DNA of 64,000 bases from an uncultured Draconibacterium sp. (GTDB lineage: Bacteria; Bacteroidota; Bacteroidia; Bacteroidales; Prolixibacteraceae), in NCBI RefSeq assembly GCF_963677565.1, contig NZ_OY781981.1, positions 2,591,001-2,655,000 of the forward strand, in the 5' to 3' direction. Shown here one piece after another: positions 16,200 through 24,448 of the stretch (position 1 is its first letter; each line of letters starts with the position of its first letter). Position numbers and translations under genes: made by a program. The notes under the pieces were generated by a model. It did not search any database. It was not told where the DNA came from and saw only the letters and a list, made by a program, of their open reading frames with translations.

Positions 16200-16961
16200 A
16201 TGAGAAACGAACTAAAAATATTCCTCACCGCCCTGATGTTCTATACCCGTATTCCGGTGGGAAGAATTGAGGGTTGGTCGGAGAAAATGCTTAACAAATC
16301 AACGCGCTACTTTCCGGTAATTGGATGGATTGTTGGAGGAGTCGGGGCTTTGGTATTTTTACTGTTTGGAGCCGTTTTGCCCGTAACTTTGGCCGTTGCC
16401 TTCAGCATAGTCGCCACAATTTTGTTAACCGGTGCTTTTCACGAGGATGGTTTCGCCGATTTCTGTGACGGTTTTGGTGGAGGTTACACACCCGAACGTA
16501 TTCTGGAAATTATGAAAGACAGCCGGATCGGAACTTACGGAACAGTCGGATTGCTGTCGGTTTTGGCTATGAAATTTTTGGCTCTGTCGCATGTCGATAC
16601 AATCAGAATTCCCTTTATTTTAATTGCTGGTCATGCGCTCAGCCGTGTTTTTCCGGTGTTATTGATCTATTCATCTGTTTATGCTCGATTAGATGCAACC
16701 AGTAAAACCAAGCCAGTTGGCAAAGCTGATTCTTTATTTTCATTGCTGTTTGCTCTGGTAAGCGGAGGAATGTCATTGATCTTTCTTGATTGGCAGGAAA
16801 CAGTGCTGGTCGTTGCCGTTTTGCTTATCGTAACTTTTTTCTTCCGAAATTATATCACGCGCAAATTAGGTGGTTTCACCGGCGATGTGTTGGGCGCACT
16901 GCAGCAACTTTGCGAAGTGTTTTTTTATTTGTGTATTCTTGCTTATCAGAATATAGGATGA
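16200..16961 (+). CDS. cobS: Adenosylcobinamide-GDP ribazoletransferase (cobalamin synthase)
   Basis: The 253-residue polytopic membrane enzyme joins adenosylcobinamide-GDP to alpha-ribazole (phosphate). It shows FYTRIPVG near the N-terminus and the metal-binding block HEDGFADFCDGFGGG, followed by LEIMKDSRIGTYG. Several hydrophobic helices fill the C-terminal half. Its last codons overlap cobC (ATGA-type overlap), indicating coupled translation. A short spacer rich in AGCTTGCAGCTT-like repeats precedes it. Confidence 0.95.
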   Translation: MRNELKIFLTALMFYTRIPVGRIEGWSEKMLNKSTRYFPVIGWIVGGVGALVFLLFGAVLPVTLAVAFSIVATILLTGAFHEDGFADFCDGFGGGYTPERILEIMKDSRIGTYGTVGLLSVLAMKFLALSHVDTIRIPFILIAGHALSRVFPVLLIYSSVYARLDATSKTKPVGKADSLFSLLFALVSGGMSLIFLDWQETVLVVAVLLIVTFFFRNYITRKLGGFTGDVLGALQQLCEVFFYLCILAYQNIG

Positions 16962-17506
16962 AGATTTATGCAATTCGACATACCAGCGTGAATGTAGAGC
17001 CCGGCATTTGCTACGGGCAAACTGATGTTGATGTCGCCGGTTCGTTTGATGAAGAAAGTAAGGACTTGTTACAGGAATTACAATCGATGCGTTTTGATGC
17101 AATATGGTCGAGCCCGCTGGGTCGTTGCCAAAAACTGGCAGAAAATATTTTCCCTGGAGAGCAAATACATTTCGATTCGCGTTTAAAAGAATTGAATTTT
17201 GGAGATTGGGAAATGTTGTCGTGGGATGAAATTTATGCGCAACCAGATGGCAAAATCTGGATGAATTACTATCAAACATTACCAACAAAAAACGGCGAAT
17301 CGTACCCCGAAATGGTAGAACGGGTTTCGGCTTTCATCCAGGAAATTAGAAATATAAATGCTGAGAATATTGCCGTTGTTGCGCATGCCGGAGTGATTCG
17401 CATATTAAAAAGTGTGATTGAAAATATACCTATTTCTAAACTCTTTGAAAATTTTAAACCGGCATATGCAAGTATTACCGTATTCGAAATAAATAAGCAT
17501 GACTAA
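16958..17506 (+). CDS. cobC: Alpha-ribazole phosphatase, histidine phosphatase family
   Basis: The 182-residue enzyme removes the 5'-phosphate from alpha-ribazole phosphate or cobalamin phosphate. The phospho-accepting histidine is H8 in AIRHTSV (T replaces the usual G of RHG), GICYGQTDV is typical of CobC, and VAHAGVIR holds the second histidine. The frame is open upstream to 16790, but that part lies inside cobS. The ATG at 16958, overlapping the cobS stop codon, is the real start because the conserved domain begins there. Confidence 0.92.
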   Translation: MKIYAIRHTSVNVEPGICYGQTDVDVAGSFDEESKDLLQELQSMRFDAIWSSPLGRCQKLAENIFPGEQIHFDSRLKELNFGDWEMLSWDEIYAQPDGKIWMNYYQTLPTKNGESYPEMVERVSAFIQEIRNINAENIAVVAHAGVIRILKSVIENIPISKLFENFKPAYASITVFEINKHD

Positions 17507-18974
17507 AACTAAAGCATACCGTCCGATAATGTTTGTAGGCACCGGCTCCGATGTGGGGAAGAGTGTTGTAAACGCAGGTTTCTGTCGCATTTTTAAACAG
17601 GATGGTTTGTCGCCGGCACCGTTTAAAGCACAGAACATGTCGCTGAATAGTTTCCCGACTCCCGATGGTTTAGAGATTGGTCGTGCTCAGGCTGTTCAGG
17701 CCGAGGCATGTGGAATTGATTGTCGTGTTGAAATGAATCCGGTACTGTTAAAGCCGACCGGTTATATGGATTCACAAATTGTACTAAATGGTAAACCATG
17801 GGCCAATAAGTCGGCAAAAGCATATTTTAACGAAACCGACCGCGATTTTTTATTCAATGAAGCAATGAGTGCTTTTTCGCGATTGGAAAACGAGTTTAAC
17901 CCGATTGTGGTGGAGGGTGCCGGAAGTATTTCGGAAGTAAACCTTTGGGAAAAGGACATTACAAATATGCGGGTGGCAGTGGAAAAAAATGCCGCAACCT
18001 ACCTTATTGCTGATATCGATAAAGGTGGTGTGTTTGGAAGTGTTTACGGCACCATGCTGCTCTTGCCAGAACAGGAACGAAAACAGGTAAAAGGCATCAT
18101 CATTAATAAATTCAGGGGCGACATTTCGTTGTTTGAAGATGGGGCCAAAAAACTGGAAGAACTTTGTGGTGTGCCGGTTGTGGGTATCATTCCGCATTTT
18201 CGCGATATTTATATTGATGACGAGGACTCGGTGGTGGTCGACAAAAAGCAGTTTAAAGCCGTGGAAGGAAAAACAAATATTGCCGTGGTGTTGCTTCGGT
18301 ACATGTCAAATTTCACCGACTTTAATTTTCTGGAAAAACTACCTGAAGTAAATCTTTTTTATGCAGCGTCGCCTGAAGATATCGATGAGGCCGACATCGT
18401 GATTCTACCTGGCTCAAAAAATACTATTTCTGATATTTTGTTTCTGCAAAAACAGGGAATGGCAACCGCTGTTAAAAAAGCACACGAACAGGGCAAAGCG
18501 GTTTACGGAATTTGTGGTGGTTTTCAGATGATGGGAGAGTGGATTGCCGATCCGAACCATGTGGAAGGCCAGATTGAAAAAGTTCCCGGGCTTGGAATTT
18601 TGCCGGTAGAAACAATTCTCACCGAAGAAAAAGTAACGGAACAGTGCTCTTTCACTTTTCAAAACGAAGACGTAGGCAAGGGGTACGAAATTCATATGGG
18701 CGAAACTGTAGCTGCTCATGAAAGTCCGGCTTGTTTAATTAACGGTAACAAGCAAGATGGTTATTACCTGAACGAAAGAACCTGGGGAACCTATATACAC
18801 GGCGTTTTTGATAATATTAGTGTGGTCAATAGAATTTTAAAAGAGTCGGGCAAACAGGTTTCAACTCAACTGGATTTTCAGCAGTTCAAAGAAACGCAAT
18901 ACGATAAGCTGGCCAATCTGATCAGGGAGAATGTAGATATGGAATACATTTATAAATCGATGGAAATTGAATGA
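17499..18974 (+). CDS. cobQ: Cobyric acid synthase (glutamine-hydrolysing)
   Basis: The 491-residue enzyme amidates adenosylcobyrinic acid a,c-diamide at four carboxylates. The N-terminal ATP-binding domain begins IMFVGTGSDVGKSVV and continues FKAQNMSLNS. The C-terminal glutaminase domain has nucleophile C339 in YGICGGFQMMG. It overlaps cobC by 8 nt. Its presence implies that the cell handles cobyrinic acid diamide-level precursors, made by genes elsewhere or salvaged. Confidence 0.95.
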   Translation: MTKTKAYRPIMFVGTGSDVGKSVVNAGFCRIFKQDGLSPAPFKAQNMSLNSFPTPDGLEIGRAQAVQAEACGIDCRVEMNPVLLKPTGYMDSQIVLNGKPWANKSAKAYFNETDRDFLFNEAMSAFSRLENEFNPIVVEGAGSISEVNLWEKDITNMRVAVEKNAATYLIADIDKGGVFGSVYGTMLLLPEQERKQVKGIIINKFRGDISLFEDGAKKLEELCGVPVVGIIPHFRDIYIDDEDSVVVDKKQFKAVEGKTNIAVVLLRYMSNFTDFNFLEKLPEVNLFYAASPEDIDEADIVILPGSKNTISDILFLQKQGMATAVKKAHEQGKAVYGICGGFQMMGEWIADPNHVEGQIEKVPGLGILPVETILTEEKVTEQCSFTFQNEDVGKGYEIHMGETVAAHESPACLINGNKQDGYYLNERTWGTYIHGVFDNISVVNRILKESGKQVSTQLDFQQFKETQYDKLANLIRENVDMEYIYKSMEIE

Positions 18975-19893
18975 ACATTTTAACCTGATTATCCCGCTTT
19001 TGGCTGGTTTTGCATTCGATTGTCTCATTGGCGATCCTCATTTTCTTCCACACCCAATTCGTTTGTTTGGCAAGGCAATTTCTGTTGGTGAAGCAAAATT
19101 AAACCGAGGCAGAAATAGAAAGATAAAAGGCGCTTTCCTGGCTTCTTTTCTGATTCTAACCACTTACTTCATTTTTAAACAGGTTTTGACGGTTCTATCC
19201 ACTTATCAAAACCTATTCTTCATCGTTTCTTCCCTATTCGTTTTCTATGGTTTAGCGAACCGGTCGCTTATTCAGGAAGCACTACGTGTAATAATTAAAT
19301 TGGAGAAGGAAGGATTAGAGGCTGGTCGCCAGCAATTATCGATGATCGTTGGAAGGGAGACAACACACTTAAGCGTAAACCAGATTCGGACTGCGGTTTT
19401 GGAAACGCTGGCCGAAAACCTTAGCGATGGTGTAATTGCTCCATTGTTTTTTTATTTCATAGGCGGAGTTCCCGCTATGTTTGCTTATAAAATGTCCAAT
19501 ACGCTCGATTCTATGATCGGTTATAAAAATGAGCAATACAAAGAGTTTGGCTTTTTTGCTGCAAAATTGGATGACGTGCTGAATTTTATTCCGGCTCGAT
19601 TAACTGCAATTTTAATGGCCGCAGTAAGTTTAAATTTTCGGGCGATCAGATTCATCTTTAAATACGGATGTAAACATTCAAGTCCGAATGCCGGATATCC
19701 TGAAGCAGCACTGGCCGGTATCCTAAACTGTCGTTTCGGGGGCCCAAGCCGTTATCATGGAAAAGTAACCGAAAAACCTTTTATAGGAGAGAATCCAAGG
19801 CTTGTTTCAGTAAAAGATGTTTACATAGCTTGTGTGATAAATGCGGCAGTGACGCTGGTGTTTATTGGAGTTTTCATTCTTTGGTTGGTATAA
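18967..19893 (+). CDS. cobD: Adenosylcobinamide-phosphate synthase (CbiB/CobD type)
   Basis: The 308-residue membrane enzyme attaches aminopropanol phosphate to cobyric acid (CbiB in Salmonella, CobD in Pseudomonas naming). The N-terminal FDCLIGDPHFLPHPIRLFG and later DGVIAPLFFYFIGGVPAMFA, YKMSNTLDSMIGY and SPNAGYPEAALAG are diagnostic. The start appears to be TTG at 18967, overlapping cobQ by 8 nt: a stop codon lies 11 codons upstream in frame and no ATG or GTG precedes the conserved region. The L-threonine-phosphate decarboxylase that supplies its substrate is not in this window. Confidence 0.9.
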   Translation: MNEHFNLIIPLLAGFAFDCLIGDPHFLPHPIRLFGKAISVGEAKLNRGRNRKIKGAFLASFLILTTYFIFKQVLTVLSTYQNLFFIVSSLFVFYGLANRSLIQEALRVIIKLEKEGLEAGRQQLSMIVGRETTHLSVNQIRTAVLETLAENLSDGVIAPLFFYFIGGVPAMFAYKMSNTLDSMIGYKNEQYKEFGFFAAKLDDVLNFIPARLTAILMAAVSLNFRAIRFIFKYGCKHSSPNAGYPEAALAGILNCRFGGPSRYHGKVTEKPFIGENPRLVSVKDVYIACVINAAVTLVFIGVFILWLV

Positions 19894-19993
19894 ATAAAAA
19901 AAGGACGGGTCAACACCCATCCTTTTCGTCTAACTAAACCAATAAAACTAATCAAACCTAAACTTATGAACTAAAACTTATGCAACAAAGATA
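19894..19993 (-). ncRNA. Repeated RNA-like unit, copy 1
   Basis: First of four co-oriented units. Read on the minus strand: a promoter-like box TATCTTTG (19986-19993), about 55 nt of conserved sequence, then the hairpin AAGGATGGGT/ACCCGTCCTT (19901-19924) and a run of U. The distance from box to hairpin is 91-93 bp in all copies. On the plus strand the same hairpin can terminate the cob transcript, which ends one base before. Whether the unit is a transcribed small RNA or a repeated bidirectional terminator is not shown by sequence alone. Confidence 0.55.
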
Positions 19994-20163
19994 AGGTGAA
20001 TTGGTGAGTTAAAAGTTAATCAAATGTTAAGTGTTGTAATGTCTAATTGTAATAATTTATGGGCGATAGGTTTTGTTTATGTTGTCTGAGTGGTATTTAG
20101 GTGGTCAAAATGATATTTAATTAGCGCTGTGGTGTCAAAATGACATATGCGTTAGGCCAAAAT

Positions 20164-20258
20164 AAAAAAGGACGGGTCAACACCCATCCTTTTCACTAAC
20201 TAAACCAATAAAACTAATCAAACCTAAACTTATGAACTAAACTTGTAGTACAAATGTA
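20164..20258 (-). ncRNA. Repeated RNA-like unit, copy 2
   Basis: This copy shares the hairpin (20168-20191) and core of copy 1, with CACTAACT after the hairpin as in copies 3 and 4 and one A missing in the GAACTAAA segment. The minus-strand box is TACATTTG (20251-20258). About 40 nt upstream of the box on the minus strand is a perfect inverted repeat TAAAATATGT/ACATATTTTA, shared with copy 3. Confidence 0.55.
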
Positions 20259-20348
20259 AGTTGTATTTTTTACAAATAGATTATGCCAATGTTAAAATAT
20301 GTGCTCTATAACATATTTTAACTCTATAGCGATTAGAAGGAATCTATC

Positions 20349-20510
20349 ATGAGAAAGGCTATTGACAATTGGCGTGGTCGCGCTAATCAGAGAAACCCTG
20401 TGAGTAAGGGATTTAATGGAATATCATTTCTGTTTATTAAGGCTGGTTGTTGCTGGATTTTCAACCTGAGAACTAAAATCAAACGATTCCGAATGTTAAG
20501 TCAGGGTTAG
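20349..20510 (+). CDS. Possible 53-residue small protein between repeat units
   Basis: An ATG preceded by AGAAGGA at 6-12 nt opens a 53-codon frame. The product is basic with a central hydrophobic patch (ISFLFIKAGCCWIFNL) and a basic tail (RTKIKRFR). It lies between units 2 and 3, and the matching place after unit 3 has lost the frame. I do not recognise it. It may be a decayed or chance frame. Confidence 0.25.
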   Translation: MRKAIDNWRGRANQRNPVSKGFNGISFLFIKAGCCWIFNLRTKIKRFRMLSQG

Positions 20511-20612
20511 GAGAATTCATAGCTTGTCGTGTAAAGTCTGTTTTGATGGAACAGCTAACTAGGGAATCGGAAACTAATATTACAGCTGTTATTTAAACAA
20601 GTGGTATAAAGC

Positions 20613-20709
20613 AAAAAAAGGACGGGTCAACACCCATCCTTTTCACTAACTAAACCAATAAAACTAATCAAACCTAAACTTATGAACTAAAACTTATAGT
20701 ACAAATGTA
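20613..20709 (-). ncRNA. Repeated RNA-like unit, copy 3
   Basis: This copy has the hairpin at 20618-20641, a core identical to copy 4 over about 50 nt, and the minus-strand box TACATTTG (20702-20709). The flank beyond the box resembles that of copy 2 but has diverged visibly, while the unit itself has hardly changed. Confidence 0.55.
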
Positions 20710-20854
20710 AGGTCATAATGTAAATTAGAGGTTATCCCAATGTTAAAAAATGTGTTTTATAACATATTTTAAATCTATGGAGTCTTAAAGAAAATCTATC
20801 GTTGGAAAAGTATACTTGATGGTTGCTTGAGAAAATTTGAGCCTGGCATTTAAA

Positions 20855-20952
20855 CAAAAAAAGGACGAGTCAACACTCATCCTTTTCACTAACTAAACCA
20901 ATAAAACTAATCAAACCTAAACTTATGAACTAAAACTTATGCTGCAAATATA
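20855..20952 (-). ncRNA. Repeated RNA-like unit, copy 4, with compensatory base change
   Basis: The hairpin (20861-20884) reads GAGT/ACTC where the other copies have GGGT/ACCC: both sides of one base pair changed together, so pairing is kept. The minus-strand box is TATATTTG (20945-20952). The flanks are unlike those of copies 1-3. Confidence 0.55.
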
Positions 20953-21058
20953 TGCTGAAAAACATATCCTGGAGTCAAAATGGGTTGAAAATCGTCTAAA
21001 AAGACATAATTTTTAACAAATGCTTAAGCTTCTGAAAAAATTTTAGAAACATCAGCAT

Positions 21059-21088
21059 AAAAAAAGCCCGCTACAAGTTGCAGCGAGC
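21059..21088 (-). terminator. Rho-independent terminator after floA
   Basis: On the minus strand GCTCGCTGC and GTAGCGGGC pair around AACTT and are followed by seven U. It ends the SPOR-clpS-nfeD-floA run. Confidence 0.85.
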
Positions 21089-21112
21089 TCATTATTTTGT
21101 TGTTAATCTGTT

Positions 21113-22096
21113 TTATTGATCTTCTGTTTTGCCTTTATCTTCATCAGCAATCGACTCACGCATGGTAGTATCAGCCATTATGTTTTTGTATTTCATGTAA
21201 TCCATAACTCCAAGGTTTCCAGTACGGAATGCCTCAGAAATTGCTAATGGTACCTGAACTTCAGCTTCAATAACCTTTGCACGAGCTTCCTGCGCTTTGG
21301 CAATCATTTCCTGTTCCAGAGCAATTGCCATTGCGCGGCGTTCCTCAGCTTTAGCCTGAGCAATGTTTTTATCGGCTTCGGCCTGGTCGATTTGTAATAC
21401 AGCACCAATGTTTTTACCGATATCGATATCGGCAATATCAATCGATAATATTTCAAAAGCAGTACCGGCATCCAAACCTTTTTCGAGTACTACGCGTGAA
21501 ATAAAATCAGGATTCTCTAACACTGCTTTGTGTGAGTGCGATGAACCAATTGACGAAACAATACCTTCACCAACACGAGCAAGTACAGTTTCTTCTCCCG
21601 CACCACCAACTAATTGTTTAATACTGGCACGTACTGTAACACGGGCTTTGGCAATAAGCTGAATACCGTCTTTTGCCACTGCGGTTACCGGAGGTGTATT
21701 TATAACTTTTGGATTTACTGACATTTGAACAGCTTCAAAAACATCGCGACCTGCCAGATCAATTGCGGTAGCCATATTAAATGGTAATTCAATATTCGCT
21801 TTTGATGCCGAAACCAGCGCGTGAACAACGTTTGCCACGTGTCCGCCAGCCAGGTAGTGTGCTTCCAGAGCGTCGCGACTTAAGGCAACGTCGGCTTTGG
21901 TTCCTTCAATCATTGCACGTACAATCACTCCCGGAGGTACCTTACGGAAGCGCATTAAGAACAACTGTAACAGCGAAATTCGTACGCCGGATACCAGCGC
22001 TGAAAACCATAATCCTATCGGGATAAAATAAAGAATTATAAAAAGTAAAACGATGGCCCCAATTATTAATCCCCAGGCACCTACTGCTTCTACCAT
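21113..22096 (-). CDS. floA: Flotillin-like protein FloA (SPFH domain)
   Basis: The 327-residue membrane-associated scaffold protein has an N-terminal hydrophobic hairpin (about residues 8-45), the SPFH-type domain (about 60-220, with LPFNMATAIDLAGRDVFEAV and VTAVAKDGIQLIAKARVTV) and an Ala/Glu-rich coiled coil (IAQAKAEERRAMAIALEQEM). FloA proteins organise membrane microdomains. It lies 3 nt after an nfeD gene, the usual partner of SPFH proteins. Family and partner agree, so the call is firm. Confidence 0.93.
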   Translation of the reverse strand: MVEAVGAWGLIIGAIVLLFIILYFIPIGLWFSALVSGVRISLLQLFLMRFRKVPPGVIVRAMIEGTKADVALSRDALEAHYLAGGHVANVVHALVSASKANIELPFNMATAIDLAGRDVFEAVQMSVNPKVINTPPVTAVAKDGIQLIAKARVTVRASIKQLVGGAGEETVLARVGEGIVSSIGSSHSHKAVLENPDFISRVVLEKGLDAGTAFEILSIDIADIDIGKNIGAVLQIDQAEADKNIAQAKAEERRAMAIALEQEMIAKAQEARAKVIEAEVQVPLAISEAFRTGNLGVMDYMKYKNIMADTTMRESIADEDKGKTEDQ

Positions 22097-22099
22097 ATT

Positions 22100-22570
22100 T
22101 TATTTATTTAAAGGTTCTACAATAATTTTATTGGATTCTATTTTTAAAACTCTGATTTCGGTGTTGTGATCGATAAACGATCCGGTTGATTGTGCTTCAA
22201 CGGTTTCGCCGTTTATTTTTACTTTACCTGTTGGTGCCAGCCGCCCGATTGATTTGCCGGTATCGCCAACAACAATCTTTTCCTTATTAATAAGGTCTAC
22301 TTTTCCGTCGATGTTTTTTTGCAGAATCATCTTTTTCCCAGTCCGCGATTTAAAAAAGTAGTAAATCATAGCCGGAGCGAGGATAAGAACTGCAGCAAGT
22401 GTTATAAAACCCGGAATTACCCCGTATTCGGCAAAAGCCACATAAACGGCACCACCTAAAAGAAGAAAACCGCCAATCCCGGCGATGGTAACTCCCGGAA
22501 TAACTGCGAACTCAATCAGTAACAATACAAGTCCGAGAAGAATTAATAAGATAATGGCAAGTATGCTCAT
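22100..22570 (-). CDS. NfeD-like membrane protein (short form)
   Basis: The 156-residue protein has two to three N-terminal membrane helices (about 3-75) and a C-terminal OB-fold domain (about 90-156, with GDTGKSIGRLAPTGKVKI and FIDHNTEIRVLKIESNKIIVEPL). This is the short NfeD type without the ClpP-like protease domain. Its tight coupling to floA suggests that the two proteins work together at the membrane. Confidence 0.88.
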   Translation of the reverse strand: MSILAIILLILLGLVLLLIEFAVIPGVTIAGIGGFLLLGGAVYVAFAEYGVIPGFITLAAVLILAPAMIYYFFKSRTGKKMILQKNIDGKVDLINKEKIVVGDTGKSIGRLAPTGKVKINGETVEAQSTGSFIDHNTEIRVLKIESNKIIVEPLNK

Positions 22571-22575
22571 ATGTT

Positions 22576-22854
22576 TTAGTCAATAGTTGCGTTCAATTCG
22601 CGTTCAATCAGTGCATCTTTCATTGGTTTCAGTGCATCGAAAGCTCCCTTTTTAACATCGCATTTGCCTTTATAATGAACAAGCATTGTACATTGTGTTG
22701 CTTGTTCAAAACCAAGGTTGCAAACATCAATTAAAGCATCGATTACATAATCGAAAGTATGAACGTCGTCGTTATGCAAAGTCAGAAAATTTTCTTCAAC
22801 AACTCCTTCCTTGAAATCTCCCCTTGGGATTTTTTTTGTCTCTTTCTGCGTCAT
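22576..22854 (-). CDS. clpS: ATP-dependent Clp protease adaptor ClpS
   Basis: The 92-residue N-end-rule adaptor delivers substrates with destabilising N-terminal residues to ClpAP/ClpCP. The family core is present: FLTLHNDDVHTFDYVIDAL, then QCTMLVHYKGKCDVKKG, where the NDD and the following hydrophobic residues form the binding pocket. It overlaps the upstream SPOR-domain gene by 4 nt and lies 5 nt before nfeD. Confidence 0.92.
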   Translation of the reverse strand: MTQKETKKIPRGDFKEGVVEENFLTLHNDDVHTFDYVIDALIDVCNLGFEQATQCTMLVHYKGKCDVKKGAFDALKPMKDALIERELNATID

Positions 22855-24293
22855 TTATCGTTTTCTATTTCTTTTGCTTCTTTCAAAGTTATTCTTTTTC
22901 CGTTAAAATACGGCACAACAAAAGCATCTTCTACACCTTCTTGTCTAACTTGTTCCTGCATTTTTAATGCGTCGTCGTAATTTGTAAGGTTGCCGGTGGT
23001 GTATACCACAATGCCTTTATCGTCGGTGTAATTCTCAATTTTACGAATATAGGATAACTTGTCGAATAATCGTTTTACGTAGGCCGGTAAACCACGGCTG
23101 TATGCGCCTAACTGAATTTTGTATATCAGTTCATCTTCGGTGGAATTGTTTGTTTCTGTTGAAATAATTCCACTCGAAGGAGCCAATGACGGACTAACAA
23201 GAATAATTGAATCCGGCTCTTCCGGAGCTGTCATTTCCTGCAGGGTACTGAAATAAGCATCAACGTCTTCTCTAAAAGTTTGTTTCTCAGTAGAAGAGGC
23301 ATTTTGCCAGTAAGCATCCTCTTCCTGCTGTGCTTTTAAAAGCAGCTTGGCCGACTCGTCTCTCAATTGGTAAATGCCCGTCTCTTTGTCAAGGATAATT
23401 TTTCCTAAGGATTGTCGCTCGCTGTATGATGTTGTTGCTCCGTATTGTTTTCTGAGTTCATCAGTTTCTTTAATTGTTTTTTCCAACTCATTCTGCTTTG
23501 AACTTCCTTCCGAGTAAAACTTCAGGCCTTTTTTGGTTTTAAAGAATGTGGTGTCGGGATAGGTAATTTCAGCATTCACCACAAAATTTATGGGGTCAAT
23601 TATAACTTTTACCGGCTGCTCTTCAACTACAGTTTCTGCTTCGCTGGAATCAATTAAAACTGAATCAGCAGGAATAGAATCGATAGTTGCCATGTAAGCA
23701 ACTGAATCATTCAATGTTCCAGTTGCAAGCGTTTCGCCAATGATGGGGTTAAATGGTTCCGGTTCTGTTTCGCGGGGAACAGGAGTTGGAAGGACATCGG
23801 TAGTAGTTGTTTCAATAAGTACCTCGTCTTCAATTGCTTTCTCGAACGGATTCTTTTTTTCGCGACACAGTTGCATCTTTTCTCTAAGTTGCACCTCTTG
23901 TATTGTTGCCTCGTTGGCTTTGTTTTCGAAAAGTGTGTAATAGTTTAATGCCTCGTTCCAACGGTTTTGGGCGTGGTACTGCACTGCAATATAATAATCA
24001 GTTTTGAGTGGTGATTCTCCAAGACTGCCGTTTAAAAGGTAAATGATCTCATTTGTCCCGTAATGCCCGTTTTCCGTCCGGCAGGCACCGTAGTAGTAGT
24101 TAACCATCAGATGGTCGGGTTTTTCATCCAATAGTTTTTTCAGAATAGGTTCGGCGTTTTCAAACTGGCCTTCGTCGAATAAACGAATGGCTTCAGACAA
24201 CCTGTTATCCTGCTTGCTTCCAAAAATGTTGTTTGATGAAAACAAAAAAATAATGAATATTGTTAGTAGTGCTAAAAACTTTCTATAAATCAT
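22851..24293 (-). CDS. TPR and SPOR-domain protein, exported
   Basis: The 480-residue protein has an N-terminal signal or anchor (hydrophobic residues 5-24), TPR-like repeats (about 30-150, with AEPILKKLLDEKPDHLMVNYYYGACR), a long Glu/Thr/Pro-rich linker, a coiled segment (about 265-345) and a C-terminal SPOR-like domain (about 395-470, with YKIQLGAYSRGLPAYVKRLF). SPOR domains bind denuded peptidoglycan, so a cell-wall or division role is likely. It overlaps clpS by 4 nt. The exact function is unknown. Confidence 0.8.
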   Translation of the reverse strand: MIYRKFLALLTIFIIFLFSSNNIFGSKQDNRLSEAIRLFDEGQFENAEPILKKLLDEKPDHLMVNYYYGACRTENGHYGTNEIIYLLNGSLGESPLKTDYYIAVQYHAQNRWNEALNYYTLFENKANEATIQEVQLREKMQLCREKKNPFEKAIEDEVLIETTTTDVLPTPVPRETEPEPFNPIIGETLATGTLNDSVAYMATIDSIPADSVLIDSSEAETVVEEQPVKVIIDPINFVVNAEITYPDTTFFKTKKGLKFYSEGSSKQNELEKTIKETDELRKQYGATTSYSERQSLGKIILDKETGIYQLRDESAKLLLKAQQEEDAYWQNASSTEKQTFREDVDAYFSTLQEMTAPEEPDSIILVSPSLAPSSGIISTETNNSTEDELIYKIQLGAYSRGLPAYVKRLFDKLSYIRKIENYTDDKGIVVYTTGNLTNYDDALKMQEQVRQEGVEDAFVVPYFNGKRITLKEAKEIENDK

Positions 24294-24417
24294 AGTATAA
24301 ATACCTGTTCTTTTTCGTGCATGTAAATCTACAAAAAATGTATTTTTTTAGAGATTAAATTATACTGAAGTAGCAGCCAAGATAAACATTCGGGCTGAGA
24401 TTTATCATTTATTAAAC

Positions 24418-24425
24418 TATATTTG
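24418..24425 (+). promoter_or_regulatory. Candidate -7 promoter box for bcp/recA
   Basis: TATATTTG matches TAnnTTTG and lies 23 nt before the bcp start codon. No TTG is seen at the usual -33 spacing. Confidence 0.45.
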
Positions 24426-24448
24426 TAAAATTGAATAATTCGTAAGAC

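Noticed and set aside
16790..16957. N-terminal extension of the cobC frame
   Set aside because: It lies wholly inside cobS. The histidine phosphatase domain begins at ATG 16958, which overlaps the cobS stop codon.
19894..20952. CRISPR array or integron cassette array at the four repeats
   Set aside because: Repeat starts are about 240-450 bp apart with unequal spacers, far too long for CRISPR. The hairpin is short and lacks integron core sites, and the spacers hold no cassette-like genes.
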